DNA of 64,000 nt from Parachlorella kessleri (GCA_001598975.1 BBXU01003035.1:1-64000); one strand, 5' to 3'; numbered from the stretch's first letter, positions 12,530 through 27,879 are shown. The notes: generated from the sequence alone by a model not told the origin. Made by a program: numbers and translations.

Positions 12530-13001
12530 CCTTGGAAGACTTGGCACGGCTATCAAGGACGCTTGGACCTACGTGGTATGCTTCCAGTGGTTCTCAACCA
12601 CAAACAGGATGCCTGGCGAGGAGCCTGGGCCTCCCATGAAACCGTCACAGGAGTAACCCAGTCTCCATGCTCATATCATGGCAGCTAGCCGATGCATGAT
12701 ATCAGCTTGGCCAACCACGCTGTGAAAAGGAGCGCAGGGATCTCATCAATGTCCACTTTGTTTTGCGTATTCTGCTGGGCCTGCTGTGTGTCATAGTTCC
12801 CTCGCGAGGTTGGCTTTGGAGTCAAGCCCTGCCCTAGCTGGGCTGCCCTTATTGCTATTCGTGGTGTGACGGGGATCCTGCAGGTTACCAGGGCTAGGCA
12901 CCCTAGCACGCCGCTGTTGCCCTGGGGACTGGGTAGCCCCGATCAAAAGCCGTTGTTGGACCTCAACTGACTACCTTGAAGCTACAGCACCTTGATCAAG
13001 C
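12530..13001. promoter_or_regulatory. Head-to-head upstream region of TOPBP1 and the coiled-coil gene
   Basis: The TOPBP1-like gene starts leftward at 12529 and the coiled-coil membrane gene starts rightward at 13002. The 472 bp between them must hold both promoters unless a missed 5' exon lies here. No TATA-like or other motif stood out. A short minus-strand open stretch at about 12570-12640 could be an extra TOPBP1 5' exon, but it is not supported by splice signals. Confidence 0.4.
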
Positions 13002-15974
13002 ATGGCGCGTCTCACTGTCGTGCTGGCCTGCTGCTTGCTGCTGAGCACAGGGGCACTAGCAGACGCAGGTGTTGAGGTGGGTCTAGGTTACTTTGCAAGC
13101 ATGGCCTCGTTGGGATTATCAGTGTCCTTTTGGCACGTATTGACGCCTTTGCTGCCCAGTGGCTTGCGGGGCACACACAGTGCGGCTTGGCCTGTCTGCA
13201 GTGCCCAGCACAGCTGACACGAGCACAAGAAAAGCTGGTCGAGGCAGAGGGGCGGTGCAAGACAGACGCAGAGCAGCTGAACAGCAAGCTGCAGGTGAGC
13301 AAGCAGCGGCAAGGAGGCGCCTGCTGTGTAGCAGCGGCTGCCCAGGCAGGCACTGTACCCCTGCTGGTTACTTACTTTGGGTGAACCCCTGGAACAATTC
13401 CGGGAGCCGCACTCCCTAGCTCTTCATACCTGCATGTGATAGTAATCCTGAGGTTTGTCTGATTCCACATGACCAATAAGTAGGGTGTGGAGCCTGGCTG
13501 CAGGCCGCAAACAAGGAGGTGACTGACCTCCAGGCCAAGGTGAATGCCTGGTACCAGGAGGCGGAACGCCTCAAGAAGGTTGCAGAGGTGAGCGGAAGTG
13601 GATATTGTAGGCTGAAGAGGGATTGTGGCGGCTAGAAGGCTATGCCCCTGGTTCAGCAAGCAGGTTTGGGGGTTGTTCAGAATCGTGCACCTCAAACTTG
13701 AGCCTGGCTACATGGTTGCGATATCTGTGGCCTTATTTGCCATTGGCGTCCCTAGCTGTAAAATCTGTACATAGTTGCGGGTGCAAGGCATGATGCATCC
13801 GCTCAGTGATGTGCACTGCTCTTGGGCCGGCCTGCTTCAGAGCGGTGCTGTGGAGGCCAAGCAGAAGCTAGAAGCAGCTGCCAAGGCGGCAGAGGCCAAG
13901 CTGAGTGATGCCATAAAGGCCAGGGACGTGCAGAAGGCTGACCTGGCTGCTGCCCTGAAAGCTAGGGATGCGAAGGAAGCTGAGCTGGCAGCATTGCAAA
14001 AGGAGCTACGCAAGGCGAGTCGTATGTTGTTATGGCGAGGTTCTGCTTGAGGTTGGCTGGCGGTGTTGAGAGGAAGGCTTGTTTTGTGTCAGGCATTTGA
14101 TTGCAGTAGGGGGAGCGGTTGATCTTGGGAATGTTGCTCTAGTAGGTGAGCCAGGTGTGGTCGTGATGTCTTGTTTGCTTTCTTGCTGGCCAAAATGTCG
14201 TTGATACTGCCTTGTGCCAGCAGTGTCCTCTAGTGCTAATCGTCCTGCAGGCGCGCGAGGCGGCCGAGTCCTTTGAAGCGCTACGTGCCCACCACGAGTC
14301 GGCCTGGCTGCCCCACTGGCTGGACAAGCTCTCACGCTCTGCGCTGGAGGCGGCAAGGCCCACCCTTCTTGCGGGACGGGAGCTGGCAGTCAAATACTCG
14401 GGGGTAAGCCATGGATGCGTCGCTGAGGGGCCGGCGGGCCGCATGACTGCATGGTGGGAAGTTGCAGGGCAGGGGCCTACTAGGACGTGCGTGTGCAGGC
14501 AATATGTGGACCTGTGGGATGAACCGGGCGATGTCCGGTGCCGTAGTGTGCAGGAAGTTTGCTAGTCCCGCGTTGGATCAGCTCCCCATGCATACTCAGC
14601 TGGGGTTAATTGGGTTTGCTGCAGGAAAGTGGCAAGAAGGCAGCGGAGTTCTGGTCTATTCATGTTACCCCGGCCCTCAAGAATGCTTTTGCAGTCCTGA
14701 AGGTGAGGAGAGTATGGTGCTAGCCTATGCTGCGTTTGACCCCTTAGCTATTAAACGGCGGCTTGCTTGACTGCTGTACTTACCACTACAGCGGAGGGCC
14801 GACCAGGTTGAATTCAAACTAGCCAGCCAGGGCTGGTCGTCAGACACGACGCTTAGAGTTTGATGTCTAGCACAGGCTTATAGTTTGCTTCCCATCGGAT
14901 TGTCCTTCTCCAGGTGAAGGCCTCCCAGCTGTCGGACGTGGTTGAGAAGCAGCTGCCGCAGGTCAAGACAGCCGCCACCAGGGCGCATGCTGCTGCCGTG
15001 GATGCCCTACAGTCCAAGCAGGTGGGCGGCAAAGGCTGCAACTTATGATGTGCGCTCCCTTATGAACATCAAGCTGTGCTGTGGATTCAGCAGCTTCAAA
15101 GAAGACCTAATCTTGAAGATATCACTGCTCACATGGGCGATGGACAGCTAGACAGGTTGCATGTGGGAACTTCCTTGCATTTGCCTGGTGTGAGGCTCCC
15201 TGGGGGATGGCAAGGACGGCGGCAGGGCAGGGCAAGTGCACGTGTTCGGCTTGCGGACCAGTTGGCGGCCTCCAGTTGAGTTCATCCCTAGCTTGGAAGG
15301 CAACTGCCTTCCTTGCTGCCAGTTGCTCTGGCTGATTGCTTGGCACCGCACTGAGCAGACGCATGCACGCTGTGCTGTGCCAGGTGGCAGCTGCCAAGGC
15401 CGCTACCCTCGACTCCATCCGGAAGTCCCGGGAAACCTTTGACACAGTGGTGTCCGAGCTGGAAGCCTTCCTCATAACCTTCTTCCAGAAGTACCCCAAC
15501 ACCAAGCCCCTGGCTCGGAAACCCTATGTGACATACATCGTCTACCTGGCAATGGTGGTTCCTGTGGTGGCTGTGGGCATGCCACTGCTGGGGAAGCTGC
15601 TGTCTGGTGGCGCTGGGAGTGCTGAGCCTGCCAGCTCGTCTTTGAGCGGGAAGAAGCCCAAGCGGCCTAAGAAGGTATGGCAGCGTTGGTGACGGGGGCG
15701 CCATCTGGGTGCTGCTGGTGGGTGGTGCGATGAGAGCTGAGAGTCCTGGTGCTGCTGGCGTGGTGGGAATGGTTGGGCTGCTGTACAGTTTACTTTTTGA
15801 GTGCTGGCTGCTGCAGACTGCCAGTTCTGGGCGTGGGCTGGCCACTGCCACCGCATGCATGGCATGGTATGCAAGCACTGTTGACTTGCGACAGTGGATT
15901 TGCCCAGGAAGATGCTCGTCGGGCTGAATAACCCTACGTTGGGACTTTGTTTGTGGCTGCAGCGGCTCGCTTGA
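13002..15974 (+). CDS. Secretory/ER coiled-coil protein with C-terminal membrane anchor
   Basis: The ATG at 13002 opens a clear signal peptide (MARLTVVLACCLLLSTGALA). A long heptad-rich, Ala/Glu/Lys-rich region follows across six exons, for example LTRAQEKLVEAEGRCKTDAE, EVTDLQAKVNAWYQEAERL, AKQKLEAAAKAAEAKLSDA, and then PHWLDKLSRSALEAARPTLL and VVEKQLPQVKTAATRAHAA. The last large exon (about 15384-15675) has a single membrane helix (YIVYLAMVVPVVAVGMPLL) and a short basic tail (KKPKRPKK). The layout is that of a type I ER membrane protein with a luminal coiled coil, similar in plan to uncharacterised plant proteins of this kind; the function is unknown. The intron starting at 14015 needs a GC donor (gcgagt) to keep phase. 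The end is either TGA 15972-15974 after one more splice or, without it, a stop at about 15690. Confidence 0.75.
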
Positions 15975-16292
15975 CGACCTCCAGAGAGTACCTAGTAGAT
16001 GTGCCAGACATCGCGGCATTACTTGTGAACATCATCCTGCAATCCGTTGATGCAGCCATGTGCTATATGTCACGTCATTTGCGTTTGCAACCATGTTTGC
16101 GTATTTGGGCTCCATACTCATCTTGCAGGGATCACACCTACTGGGGCATTGATGCAACTCTTGGGACATACATACTCCAAACCGCCTTGGATGCTGCTTT
16201 GCGCTGCGTGCTTGAGTTGACCATCCAAACCATGTAGCCATTTGTACGCCTTATGCACCTATTAGTAGTGCAGTCTGGGCAGAGCACATATG

Positions 16293-16307
16293 TTACACAT
16301 CATGTAA
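16293..16307. terminator. Paired candidate polyadenylation signals (TGTAA) on both strands
   Basis: TTACA at 16293-16297 reads TGTAA on the minus strand, 240 bp past the RPN11 stop. TGTAA at 16303-16307 is on the plus strand, about 330 bp past the coiled-coil stop. TGTAA is the usual poly(A) signal of green algae. If both are used, the two 3' UTRs would overlap slightly. Confidence 0.35.
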
Positions 16308-16400
16308 GGCAAGGTCAAGAGTACAGCCCAAGGAAGCGTGTGGTTCAAAAGTCAGGCCCCCAAGTGCAGCAGCCCAAGGGTGGTGACGGCTGGCACAACC

Positions 16401-16497
16401 AAACTCAGGCAAGGCTCAGAAGCATTTCTGCATCCAGCCCTGCCAGTACCGCTCGCCTCTCACTCTCTGTCCACACTACCGGCCACCCTTCCTATGA
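16401..16497 (+). repeat. Dispersed repeat copy with extended 5' part
   Basis: This copy begins AAACTCAGGCAAGGCTCAG, continues TTTCTGCATCCAGCCCTGCC, and ends in CACACTACCGGCCACCCTT. The 5' extension is shared with the copy at 27401-27500, which shows that the element is longer than the TCTGCATCCAGC core. Confidence 0.7.
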
Positions 16498-16534
16498 ACA
16501 CCACATTCCAGTACACTACACCCTCAGTTCAGAC

Positions 16535-19605
<3,071 letters not shown>

Positions 19606-20017
19606 CTTGCTACGGGTGTTCTAGCTGCACAGCCGCAAAAGGACCAACGCAGTGCAGCTGGACTCGTCTGAATGATGAGATGATCAGACTTCACAGTCAA
19701 CAAGGGCTACTACTCAAACAGGATCGGAGGCTGCCAGCTGATCTAACGAGGGCAGAACGAGGGTGAAGGACTCCAGGTGGTTCAGGCCCAGCATGTGCAG
19801 CAGGCGCGCAATTGCAGGACTTCTGGCTTCCTTGCTGTGAAAGCCCAAGGGCCTCAATCCTGCTGTCCTGCGTTGCCGCTTGTAATGTAGGACCTTTATG
19901 AACAGCACCGTGCTTCAGATGTTGCTGCCCTCTTGGCTGTAAACCCGACCATCGGAGTGCTGGCTTTGCGGTTAGCGCGCAGCCCTTCTTTCTCCTGGGA
20001 ATCGCAACTTGCCAGGC
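19606..20017. promoter_or_regulatory. Head-to-head upstream region of RPN11 and the WD40/EF-hand gene
   Basis: These 412 bp separate the two divergent starts and should hold both promoters. I saw no repeat or clear proteasome-type control element. Confidence 0.4.
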
Positions 20018-23000
20018 ATGGAGTACGAAATAAACCTGGAAGCGCTTATCAAGATGAAGAGGGTCTTTGAGGTCAGTCTTCACACTTGTATGGAAGGTTT
20101 CCTGTCAGTGTGGAGCGGGTATAGCTAGGATGTGTTCACATCTGGTTGCACAACTCTTAGAGAACTCCGCCAGTACAGCTCCTGGGCGCTCTGCTTGCAC
20201 AGGAAGCGGACGAAGACGGCAGTGGCGAGCTGGACATAGAGGAGTTCACCCAGAAGCTGGGGCCCCACCTGGGCAGGCACCTCAGCGAGGCACAGATCGC
20301 GCAGCTGTTCCTCAAAATCGACGCCGACTGTGGCGGGACGATAGACTGGAATGAGTTCACCAACTACTTCTTTCTACAGCGTGGGGTGACTAATGCGGGC
20401 GAGGATCAGCAGCGCTTCTGCTTGTACCCCAAGGTAACCAGTGACCTTGATGTTGCGATAGCAACTTTGCTGACGGAAGGGAGGTAGCATGACACTTAAA
20501 GTGCCAGACCTGCCGCAGGGCACCTGGCGCAAGGAGTGGCGAGAGCAGACTCACAAAGACTCGGTGCAGCGGATACAGTGCTGCCGACGTCTGGAAAAAT
20601 ACATCACCTGTGGCAAGGATGGGACGTTCAGGTGCATGTTGCAGAGCCTTGGCGTTGCCGTTCTACCCAAAGCTTGCTTGCAAGCCAGCTCGAGCAAAAG
20701 GGGTGCAGGGCTGACGGCGTCAGAAATCTCCTGGCTAACCTGGACAGAATCTCTGCAGGCTGTGGCACATGAAGGACCTAGCCCCAATTCAGGTGGTGCA
20801 GAACAGCAGCGCCTGGGTCAATGATGCTGCTTACCTAGAGGATCAGCGCAAGCTGCTTGTGGCATCCATGGACCGGGCGGTGAGCAAGGGTGCTGGGCAG
20901 GCTGTGTGGGAACCTACGCCAGCCATGCTGACTGGGTGCAACGCTGCTGTACTGGATGTACCTGTGCTATGGAGGTTTTGCAGAAGGCTGCCGTGCGTCA
21001 TAGCTCACTGGAGAACTTCTCTGCCTTTTGTTCCTTGAGAGAGAAGTTCCTCCCCCATGGAGACTTCGCATCCCCACCAAACCAGCCCTCTGTCATCTGC
21101 TTGCAGATCACCTGGTATGACCTGGTCCGCCACTCTTTTGAGTACAGTGGGCGGCTGACACTGACCGGTCAGCTTGGGGCTCCCCAGTGCCTGGCTGTGC
21201 TGGATGGTGAGCGTGGCACCTGGTAGGGCCTGGACAGGAAGAAATGTATTGAATGCGCCGGTGCAGCCCATGCAGATAAGCGTTCTTGCATTCACAAGCA
21301 TAATGGGGAAGCATGTACTGAGCCCAAACTGCTGCTGGGCATAGCTGTTTGATAGGGTGCATGGTATCAGTACGCCATGCAGCAGCAGCAGCGTGCAACT
21401 AATGTGGACTGAGTGTGGCCCACGTGTGCAGTGGGCATGCCACAGCCTAGCATATTTTATGGAGACTCTACTGGGGCGGTGATCCATCTGAAGTGTGGCC
21501 TGCCAGAGCAGCACACTGCACGAGTCCTGGGTAGCAAGGACTACGACATTGTGCACCAGGAACATACAGACTGGGTGACACAGGTTCGTAGAAACCTGCT
21601 TCTGCAAGCATCTTATGAAGGACATGATTGCCCAGGGATGCCGGGGCTTGTGACCCAGTCTTAGTATGTTTGTTTGCAGTGGTTGCAGTGCATATCGTGT
21701 ACTCCATAGTAATTACCCAAGTTGAAGTTTGGGAGCAATTTAGGATGGACATGGAGAAATTTTGGTATGAGCTGGATTCATCACCGTTCAAATTGTACCT
21801 TAGCTGCTGTTGAGGCTCATCTGTTACTGACCTAGATTAGGGTACCTTCACCCCAATAAGTTAGATTTTGTTCCTGTATGCCCATGCAGCTGCTGGACAT
21901 CCCAGAGGTGGGTCTGCTCTCAAGCTCACTTGACTCCACAGTGAAGGTCCTAGACCTGGCCCGTGGTGCCGTGGCTAACACCTTTGCTCTGCATCGCAAG
22001 GCGGTGCGCTCCATGGCATACAGCCGCGCTTTCTCACTGGTGGCCAGGTGAGTTGACCTGCTTCACAAAGACTCCATTTTGCATGTGCATGTGCCTGCAA
22101 TGCCATGAACATGGACTGTCCCTATTCAATCATGCTGTGTGTCCTTGCAGTGCTGGTCCTGAGCGAAGTGTGCTCTTGTGGCCCCCAAAAGGCAACATTA
22201 ACCGCAAAATTGGCGAGCTGGTGGGCCATTCGGCGGGGGTGGTGCAAGTTGTCATGGCCGATGCCCGCAGCCAGGTCAGTCCAGCAGCACCATTATCGCG
22301 CAAATGGTATGTTCTGCCTAGCATACAACCGCTCTTCCTGATAAACAGTATATACAGTCATAAGCCGTGGACCTGTGCAGCTACATACTGGTGGATGGAA
22401 GCATATGTCCTATAGCGCACTCCCGTGATAATGACGTATGCATCTATCTCGCCTCCCCTTCCTCATAGTAGTCAACGTCTGGTGCAGGCAATCACCTTGG
22501 CTGAGGACCACACCATCCGTGTGTGGGACCTGCGCAACCACAGCTGTGTGCAGACTATCAACCCTTCAGGTGACTGGCCAGTTCCTGGCACGGCATCCAC
22601 TAAACCGTGAAGAAAATGCCTACCGTGTATTCACATTGCGTTTTCAGAGGACTTCTGTGGCTCATCAGGGTGCACAACTTGCAGAATGGGAGCGTGGGGA
22701 GGACTCCCGGGCTGAAGCCCTTTTCTATGACATCCGCTACAACCGCCTGGTAACTGCTGGCAGCAGCAGGCCCTCTTGGTGGGACCACCGGGCAGTGCAG
22801 AGCGACAAGGGCCACAATGGGCGGCTGTGCAGCGCACTCTACAACTCCGCATTCGATGTGGTAAGCATGCCAGCATGAAGCGCAAGTTTGACGGAGGGGA
22901 CCCACATGTGACCCAGGGATAGATGTGGTTGGTAAAGACTCACGGTCGAGGCATAGCACAGCAGGGCCAAGGGTGTCCCCAGGCAATATCGCCTTACTAA

Positions 23001-26000
23001 GCAGACAAAGCAGACCTGCTGAGGAACTCAGCTTGCTTTGTTTCACTGGCCTTACTCAGGTGGTGAGCGGTGACCAGGCGGGCGGCATCCTCATGTGGAA
23101 CGCTCAGAATGGCCAGTGTGAGGGAGGCTTCTCCTTCAATGGTGGGAGCAGCCTAAAGCTGACCGCCATGGCCTTTGATGCCAACCAGCGCCGCTTGCTC
23201 ACCGCCTCTGAGACAGGTAAGCTGAGGTTGCAAGAATCGCAATCAGCTGGTTGGATTCCAAGACACCGAGCCATGACCAGCAATAATCAGTTTTGGCCAA
23301 CAAAGATCCCGCGGTGTTGCACCATTTGAGGTTTTGGTATGATTCTAGGTGTCATATCTTGCTTCAGGCGAGCTGAAGATATGGAACTTTAACTCTGGTG
23401 CGGTTCTGCGGCAGTACAAGCACAAAGAAGGCCGGAAAGAGATCACCGCTGTGGCCTTTCTAACGCCGCCTCAGTTTGAGGAAGCGTGCCCCAACGAAGA
23501 CTCTGGCAGCGTGTTGGGCGGCAGCAGTCGGTTAGAACATGAGGGCTTGCAGCAGCCAGCAGGCACATGTCCGGCAGATGACGATGATGATGATGAGGGT
23601 GGCCCCCCTGGCCTGGCAAGTGCACCAAGCTCTCCTCTATGCATGTGCTCTCGCAGTCAGTGCTCTCTGGGCTTCACCCACTCTCCATCAAATTCTCATA
23701 CCTGGCGGTGGGGCCAGGTTTAGCTGGGAGCAATTTCTCCTGAGGGAAGTGTGAGCCCCTAGGTTATTTTATAGGCACCTCTGCATGCTTCAGATTTCAA
23801 CTTGTAATTGCAAAGTCTGCCAGGATGTCTTACCTGCCTTTCTCCCCCTGTAGGTTCTCGCCACCGGCTGGAGCCGCCATGTATGCATCTGGGAAGACTC
23901 AGACGAGAGGGTCATCTCGGAGTACCGGCGGCTGCAGCAGCATGGGGCCGACGTGCTGTGCATGGCCTGCCTTGATGGGCGGGTTGTGGCCACAGGTGCG
24001 TTGGTGGTGTTGCACCAGAAAGCCTGCTTAGGTGGTGATAAAATGCTGCCTTGTACTGCGTTTAAGGAAGGCTTCATTTCCATGCATGTTCAAGCGCCCT
24101 GCACCTGCTGATGCCCTAGGAGTCTGCATCCAGCAGGCATTTGAAGGAGCCTGTAAGGCGTATACGATAGCCTGCGCTGAAGATATGAGCAAGGCTGGCC
24201 AGAAGTCCTGCCGCGCTATTAGCATGGCTCTGCTGCAGACAACGCAATGTCGATATTTCTTCTGGTGGGCATACCTGTGGCATGTGCGCTTGGGCTTCCT
24301 GACAAAACAGTGGCAGCCTAACAATTGTTCTCCAGGTGATTTTGAGGCAAATGTCAAAGTGTGTGACCTACGGACTGGCGTCTGCCTGGCCAACATGTCA
24401 TACGATGGCCAGCAATGGGAGCGGGCCGTGGACAAGCTGGCATTCCTGCCAGCCAGCGTGAAAAGTGGCGGCCACCCACTGCTGCTGGGTTGTGGGCAGG
24501 ACGGGTTGATCAAAGTGTGGCAACTGCAGCTTCAAGTGGAGGAGGCAGTGGGATCAGCACCGCCTCGCCCTAGCACTACACCAGCAGCTCCAGCAGCTGC
24601 AGCCGCAGCACAAGCACCCGGCTGTGAGGTTCACTTGGTTGTTGAACTTCGGGCCACCCAGCGGAGCCAGGACTGCGTCACCGCGGTGGCTGTGGATGCA
24701 GAAGGCAGCCGGCTGATCACCGGCGACAGCAGCGGTCACGTGCGGGTTTGGGATGTTGGCTGCATTGATGTTGCAGCCGGTCGGCAAGCAGCAGCAGCAT
24801 CGTTCAAGGTGCTGGCCATGTGGCGGGCCAGGGAAGCAGCTATTGTCAGTGCCCAGCATATCCCGCAGCGGAACCTGCTGCTGCTGGCCAGCCACGACTC
24901 CACTGTGTCAATGTGGACCCTCCAGGTAGGCGCCTTGTTATCCTAGTTTAAAAAACAAGGGTGGCAGGTAGTGCGAACAGAGAGATAGGGGCGGACTGTA
25001 CAGGGCTGGCTGCTCCTAGATAATGTCAAGGAGGATTCGGCACACAGTCGCGCTCAGAGCATGCCATGAGCGTGAGGGGCAGATGTTACAACTGCTTGAA
25101 GGTCATGAAGAGGTTAACCCGCTGGGCTCTGCCAAGCCGCAAGGTCTGCTGTAGCCCTTACTATTAGATGCTAGCCTCAATCTCACGGCCCACCAGCACT
25201 AACACTGCTCTGTTGGCGTGCAGGGTGGGCTGGTGGGGGTGTTTGGGCAGCACAGCTGGAGCTTAGATGATCCTGCTTCCTGGCAAGATCCAAGTGGTAC
25301 CAAGCAGCAGGCGGCTCCTGTCCAGGCTGGACCCACCCTCACACCGCGCGAGATCATTAAACTCACCCCACGGCGTACGCACTGGGAGGTAGAGGGCAGC
25401 TTGAGCAGCGCTGCATCATCTCCCCGAATCAGTGCAAGAAGTGTGCCCTGGGAATTGCAGGGCAGTAGCAGCGGGGTTGACACCAAGGGGGTGCAGTTGC
25501 CCAAGATGGGCCTTCCCCCAGCGCTGCAGCACTTGGCAGGTCAGCAGGAAAGCGACAGCAGGTTAAAGAGGGCCAGTGGCTCAAACTGCACTGACCACAA
25601 CGGAGAAGCGGCAATGCGGAGCCCGCACACAGCTGCTGTAACGGCGGCTGCTGTGAGGGAGAAATTGATCGAGGCGGCTCAGCGGGGTAAGGCAGCAAGG
25701 GATGCGTGGGAGATTCCATTGTCAGTGCAAGCTCACACCGCGCTGCAGCTACATGGTATGGCCGAGGTGCCCTCTGAGCCAGCCGATATCTGGGGCAGCA
25801 TCAAAGGCTATCATGGCTCAGGTGCGTGCCAGTTACGCGGACAGTGGCATGAAGGCTCATGGTGCGATTTGCGGGGTTGCCTCTCCGGCTTTGCTTGACA
25901 GGACGCTCACTCCGCTGTTGCCAGCTTTCCTTCCTGTCGAGAGTGTCGCATTGCCTAAAGTGTCCAAGCCAGGGTTGTTGCAACTTAGCAGGTCGCCACA

Positions 26001-26143
26001 AGTTGACCACCAAGAAGTCGAAGGCGTCTTCTCGAGCTGCCTATGAACAGCAAGCCAATGAGGTGGCAGCCATTATGAGCAAGGCAGCAGCAGCTTTCGG
26101 GCGTAAGGCGAACAGTCAGAATCTCAGTTTGAAATCTGAGTAG
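20018..26143 (+). CDS. EF-hand and WD40-repeat protein (WDR49/WDY-like)
   Basis: The ATG at 20018 opens MEYEINLEALIKMKRVFE (exon 20018-20071). Exon 2 (20203-20433) carries two canonical EF-hand loops, DEDGSGELDIEE and DADCGGTIDWNE. About thirteen WD-like repeats follow over roughly 5 kb, including ITCGKDGTFRLW, LAEDHTIRVWDLRN, VVSGDQAGGILMWNA, LLTASETGELKIWNF, VLATGWSRHVCIWED, LLGCGQDGLIKVWQL, LITGDSSGHVRVWDV and LLASHDSTVSMWTL, enough for two propellers. The end of the repeat region (VGVFGQHSWSLDDPASW) and the EF-hand-then-WD order fit the WDR49/WDY/EFCAB8 group, known mainly from ciliated cells. A basic, Ala/Ser-rich tail ends at TAG 26141-26143. There is an acidic run (ADDDDDDEGG) near 23580. 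One intron (starting 23616) probably uses a GC donor, although a longer GT alternative exists. The role is likely structural and calcium-responsive; the partner is unknown. Confidence 0.85.
24958..25020 (-). repeat. Dispersed repeat copy (intron of WD40 gene)
   Basis: Read on the minus strand, this copy has CAGCCAGCCCTGTACAGTCC, then TCTCTCTGTTCGCACTACC and TGCCACCCTTG. It is inverted relative to most copies. Confidence 0.65.
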
Positions 26144-26828
26144 GGTTCCACCCTTCTCTGCCAGGTCCTTGGCAGCCAGCCGCCAGGGGCATTGTTGCGC
26201 GCTGGTATCTTCGACGCTGTACATGCGCATGGGGGGTTGACTGGTGGGCCATGAATTTTATGTTAACAATATAAGTATACTTTCCGCCACTGTCTCGTTA
26301 TTTGCTACTGGTGTCATACAGCACAACTTGAATTCGCAGGCCTCCCTAATCCAAAGGGGGTTAGCTGTCAGAGGCGCCTGCAAGGAGACTAGCATTAATA
26401 TCCGCAAGGCAGCAATTGCAATGTGTATGGCAGGTTGACCCTGCTTTTGAGCAGGACAAGGCATGAAAACACGCGTCCCAGGCTAGCCCAAAATGAAATC
26501 CACACCATACAGCTGTATCTGCACATGAAATGCACATGTGATGTCAAGAATAAGCAGAAGACATTCAGTAGACACTAGAAATACACTCCCGAGGTTTGTG
26601 ATCGAGCAGGCACTACCACAACGGCGGTGATGCAGAATAAGAAATGACAACACCCACATGCAAACAACTGTCATCTGCTCAACGCTCATACCCGGCAATC
26701 GCACCTCGTCAGAGCCACGGATGTGGGCAGCGGATACCCAACACAACTGATGCTGGTATAGGCCCAACCAGCCCGAGTTCATCACAACTTCGTCGATCAA
26801 AAACGTGTTCAATGGCTCATCAACTTGC
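26144..26828. other. Tail-to-tail spacer between WD40 gene and thioredoxin y
   Basis: These 685 bp hold the convergent 3' ends. They are A/T-richer than the genes. I see no open frame with exon-like signals, no copy of the dispersed repeat and no TGTAA on the plus strand. Confidence 0.45.
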
Positions 26829-27879
26829 TCATACTGTGGCCTCCACTGGTTTGATGCCCAGCTTGTCAAGGTAGCTCACCAATACCTTGCGCGTGACAGC
26901 CCCCTCAAACTTGGACTCAGGCACCAGCTCGCCGTCCTTGATCACCACAAAGGCGGGAAGTCCATATACCTTGTACTTTTCGATGAGAGCAGGGTTGGGG
27001 TCCGCTTCAACTTTCACCACCTTGAGCCGCCCCTCATAAGCCTGCAGCAGACGAGCCAGCACATGTAAGACAAAAATCCTTTAGTTCCACACTCGATTTA
27101 TCCTGCTGAGCCGGTCACACATCTTCCACACTACCCTGTCGATGAGTCCAGCTTTGCCATGCCACCCTTCACCCTCACAAGGACGGAGTGAGGCTTCCCT
27201 CGCACCGACAATGACAGGCTCAAAGGGGCAAGCCAGGTCCACCAAGGCCCGATCGCAGCCAGGGCAGGTATCAGTCCCCTGCAGCACCCCAAAAATTCCC
27301 ACCTTCTCTGCCCAGTCCATTGTAGGGGCAACCAGTCTGCAAGGCCCGCACCTGCAGAATAGTCCAGCATATCACGTCAGAGTAACAAACAGATGGATCA
27401 AAACTCAGGCAAGACCCAGGGCATCAACTGCATCTAGCTACCGTCAGTTCACTTTGCCCCTCGCTATTCCCTCTGCTCGCACCGCCTGCCACCACCAACA
27501 GGCACAGGAGGCCGTACAGACGCAAGCTATTCCCACAGGACGAGCAGCGCACTTACCAGGTGGCCCAGAAATCCACAAGGACGGGAAGCTCTGACTGCAG
27601 CCAGGCAGACAAGACGAAGTACATTACGCAGGGTTGTTGTGTTGCGCAAGGGAGCAAGGTGGACGAGCAGGTCATGGTGTTCCCCGCAGCACCTCTTACC
27701 TTAAGCACTTCCTGCTCAAAGTTGTCCTGCGTGGCGTTCATCACACACACAATGCCGGGGGCCTGCCTATGCCGCCGAGGCCTGGGTGCCGCTGGTAGCA
27801 ACCTGCCACGCGGCTGGGCACAGCTGAGCCGCATTGTGGGTGCCTTGAACGGCTTGCTCATGCTCAGCTTCAACTGCAT
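26829..27879 (-). CDS. TRXY: Plastid thioredoxin, y-type
   Basis: This is a small dithiol oxidoreductase, probably of the chloroplast stroma, where y-type thioredoxins reduce peroxiredoxins and methionine sulfoxide reductases. Exon 1 starts at ATG 27879 and gives a basic, Ser/Ala/Pro/Arg-rich transit peptide (MQLKLSMSKPFKAPTMRLSC), then NATQDNFEQEVLK. The active site WCGPC is split by an intron between PVLVDFWATW (about 27556-27592) and CGPCRLVAPTMDWAEK (about 27308-27354). The last exon (27041-26829) has the cis-Pro segment IEKYKVYGLPAFVVIKDGE and SKFEGAVTRKVLVSYLDKLG; the FEGAVTR box resembles the FEGALT segment of y-type proteins. Both catalytic Cys and the cis-Pro are present. An in-frame GTG further upstream (27942) was not used as the start. 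Assignment to y rather than x is inferred from the FEG box. Confidence 0.85.
27401..27500 (+). repeat. Dispersed repeat copy (intron of thioredoxin y gene)
   Basis: This copy begins AAACTCAGGCAAGACCCAG, then AACTGCATCTAGCTACCGTC, and ends in CTGCTCGCACCGCCTGCCACC. It is antisense to the host gene and shares the extended 5' part with the copy at 16401-16497. Confidence 0.65.

Larger units (their letters stand above)
15975..16534. other. Tail-to-tail spacer between coiled-coil gene and RPN11
   Basis: This is the convergent 3' region of the two genes. It contains candidate algal TGTAA-type polyadenylation signals for both strands about 10 bp apart, and one copy of the dispersed repeat. I see no gene. 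Confidence 0.45.

Noticed and set aside
12570..12650. Extra TOPBP1 5' exon (MGGPGSSPGILFVVENH frame)
   Set aside because: The frame hits a stop, and the only possible intron would be about 40 bp, shorter than any other intron here.
15288..16019. 243-codon minus-strand frame
   Set aside because: It is antisense to the secure last coding exon of the coiled-coil membrane gene, and its product is low-complexity.
21005..21625. 206-codon minus-strand frame
   Set aside because: It is antisense to WD40 exons whose plus-strand translation is clearly protein-like.
24032..24946. 304-codon frame as a separate gene
   Set aside because: Its first part is the intron before a WD40 exon that happens to be open in frame; a good acceptor (ttctccag) starts the real exon.
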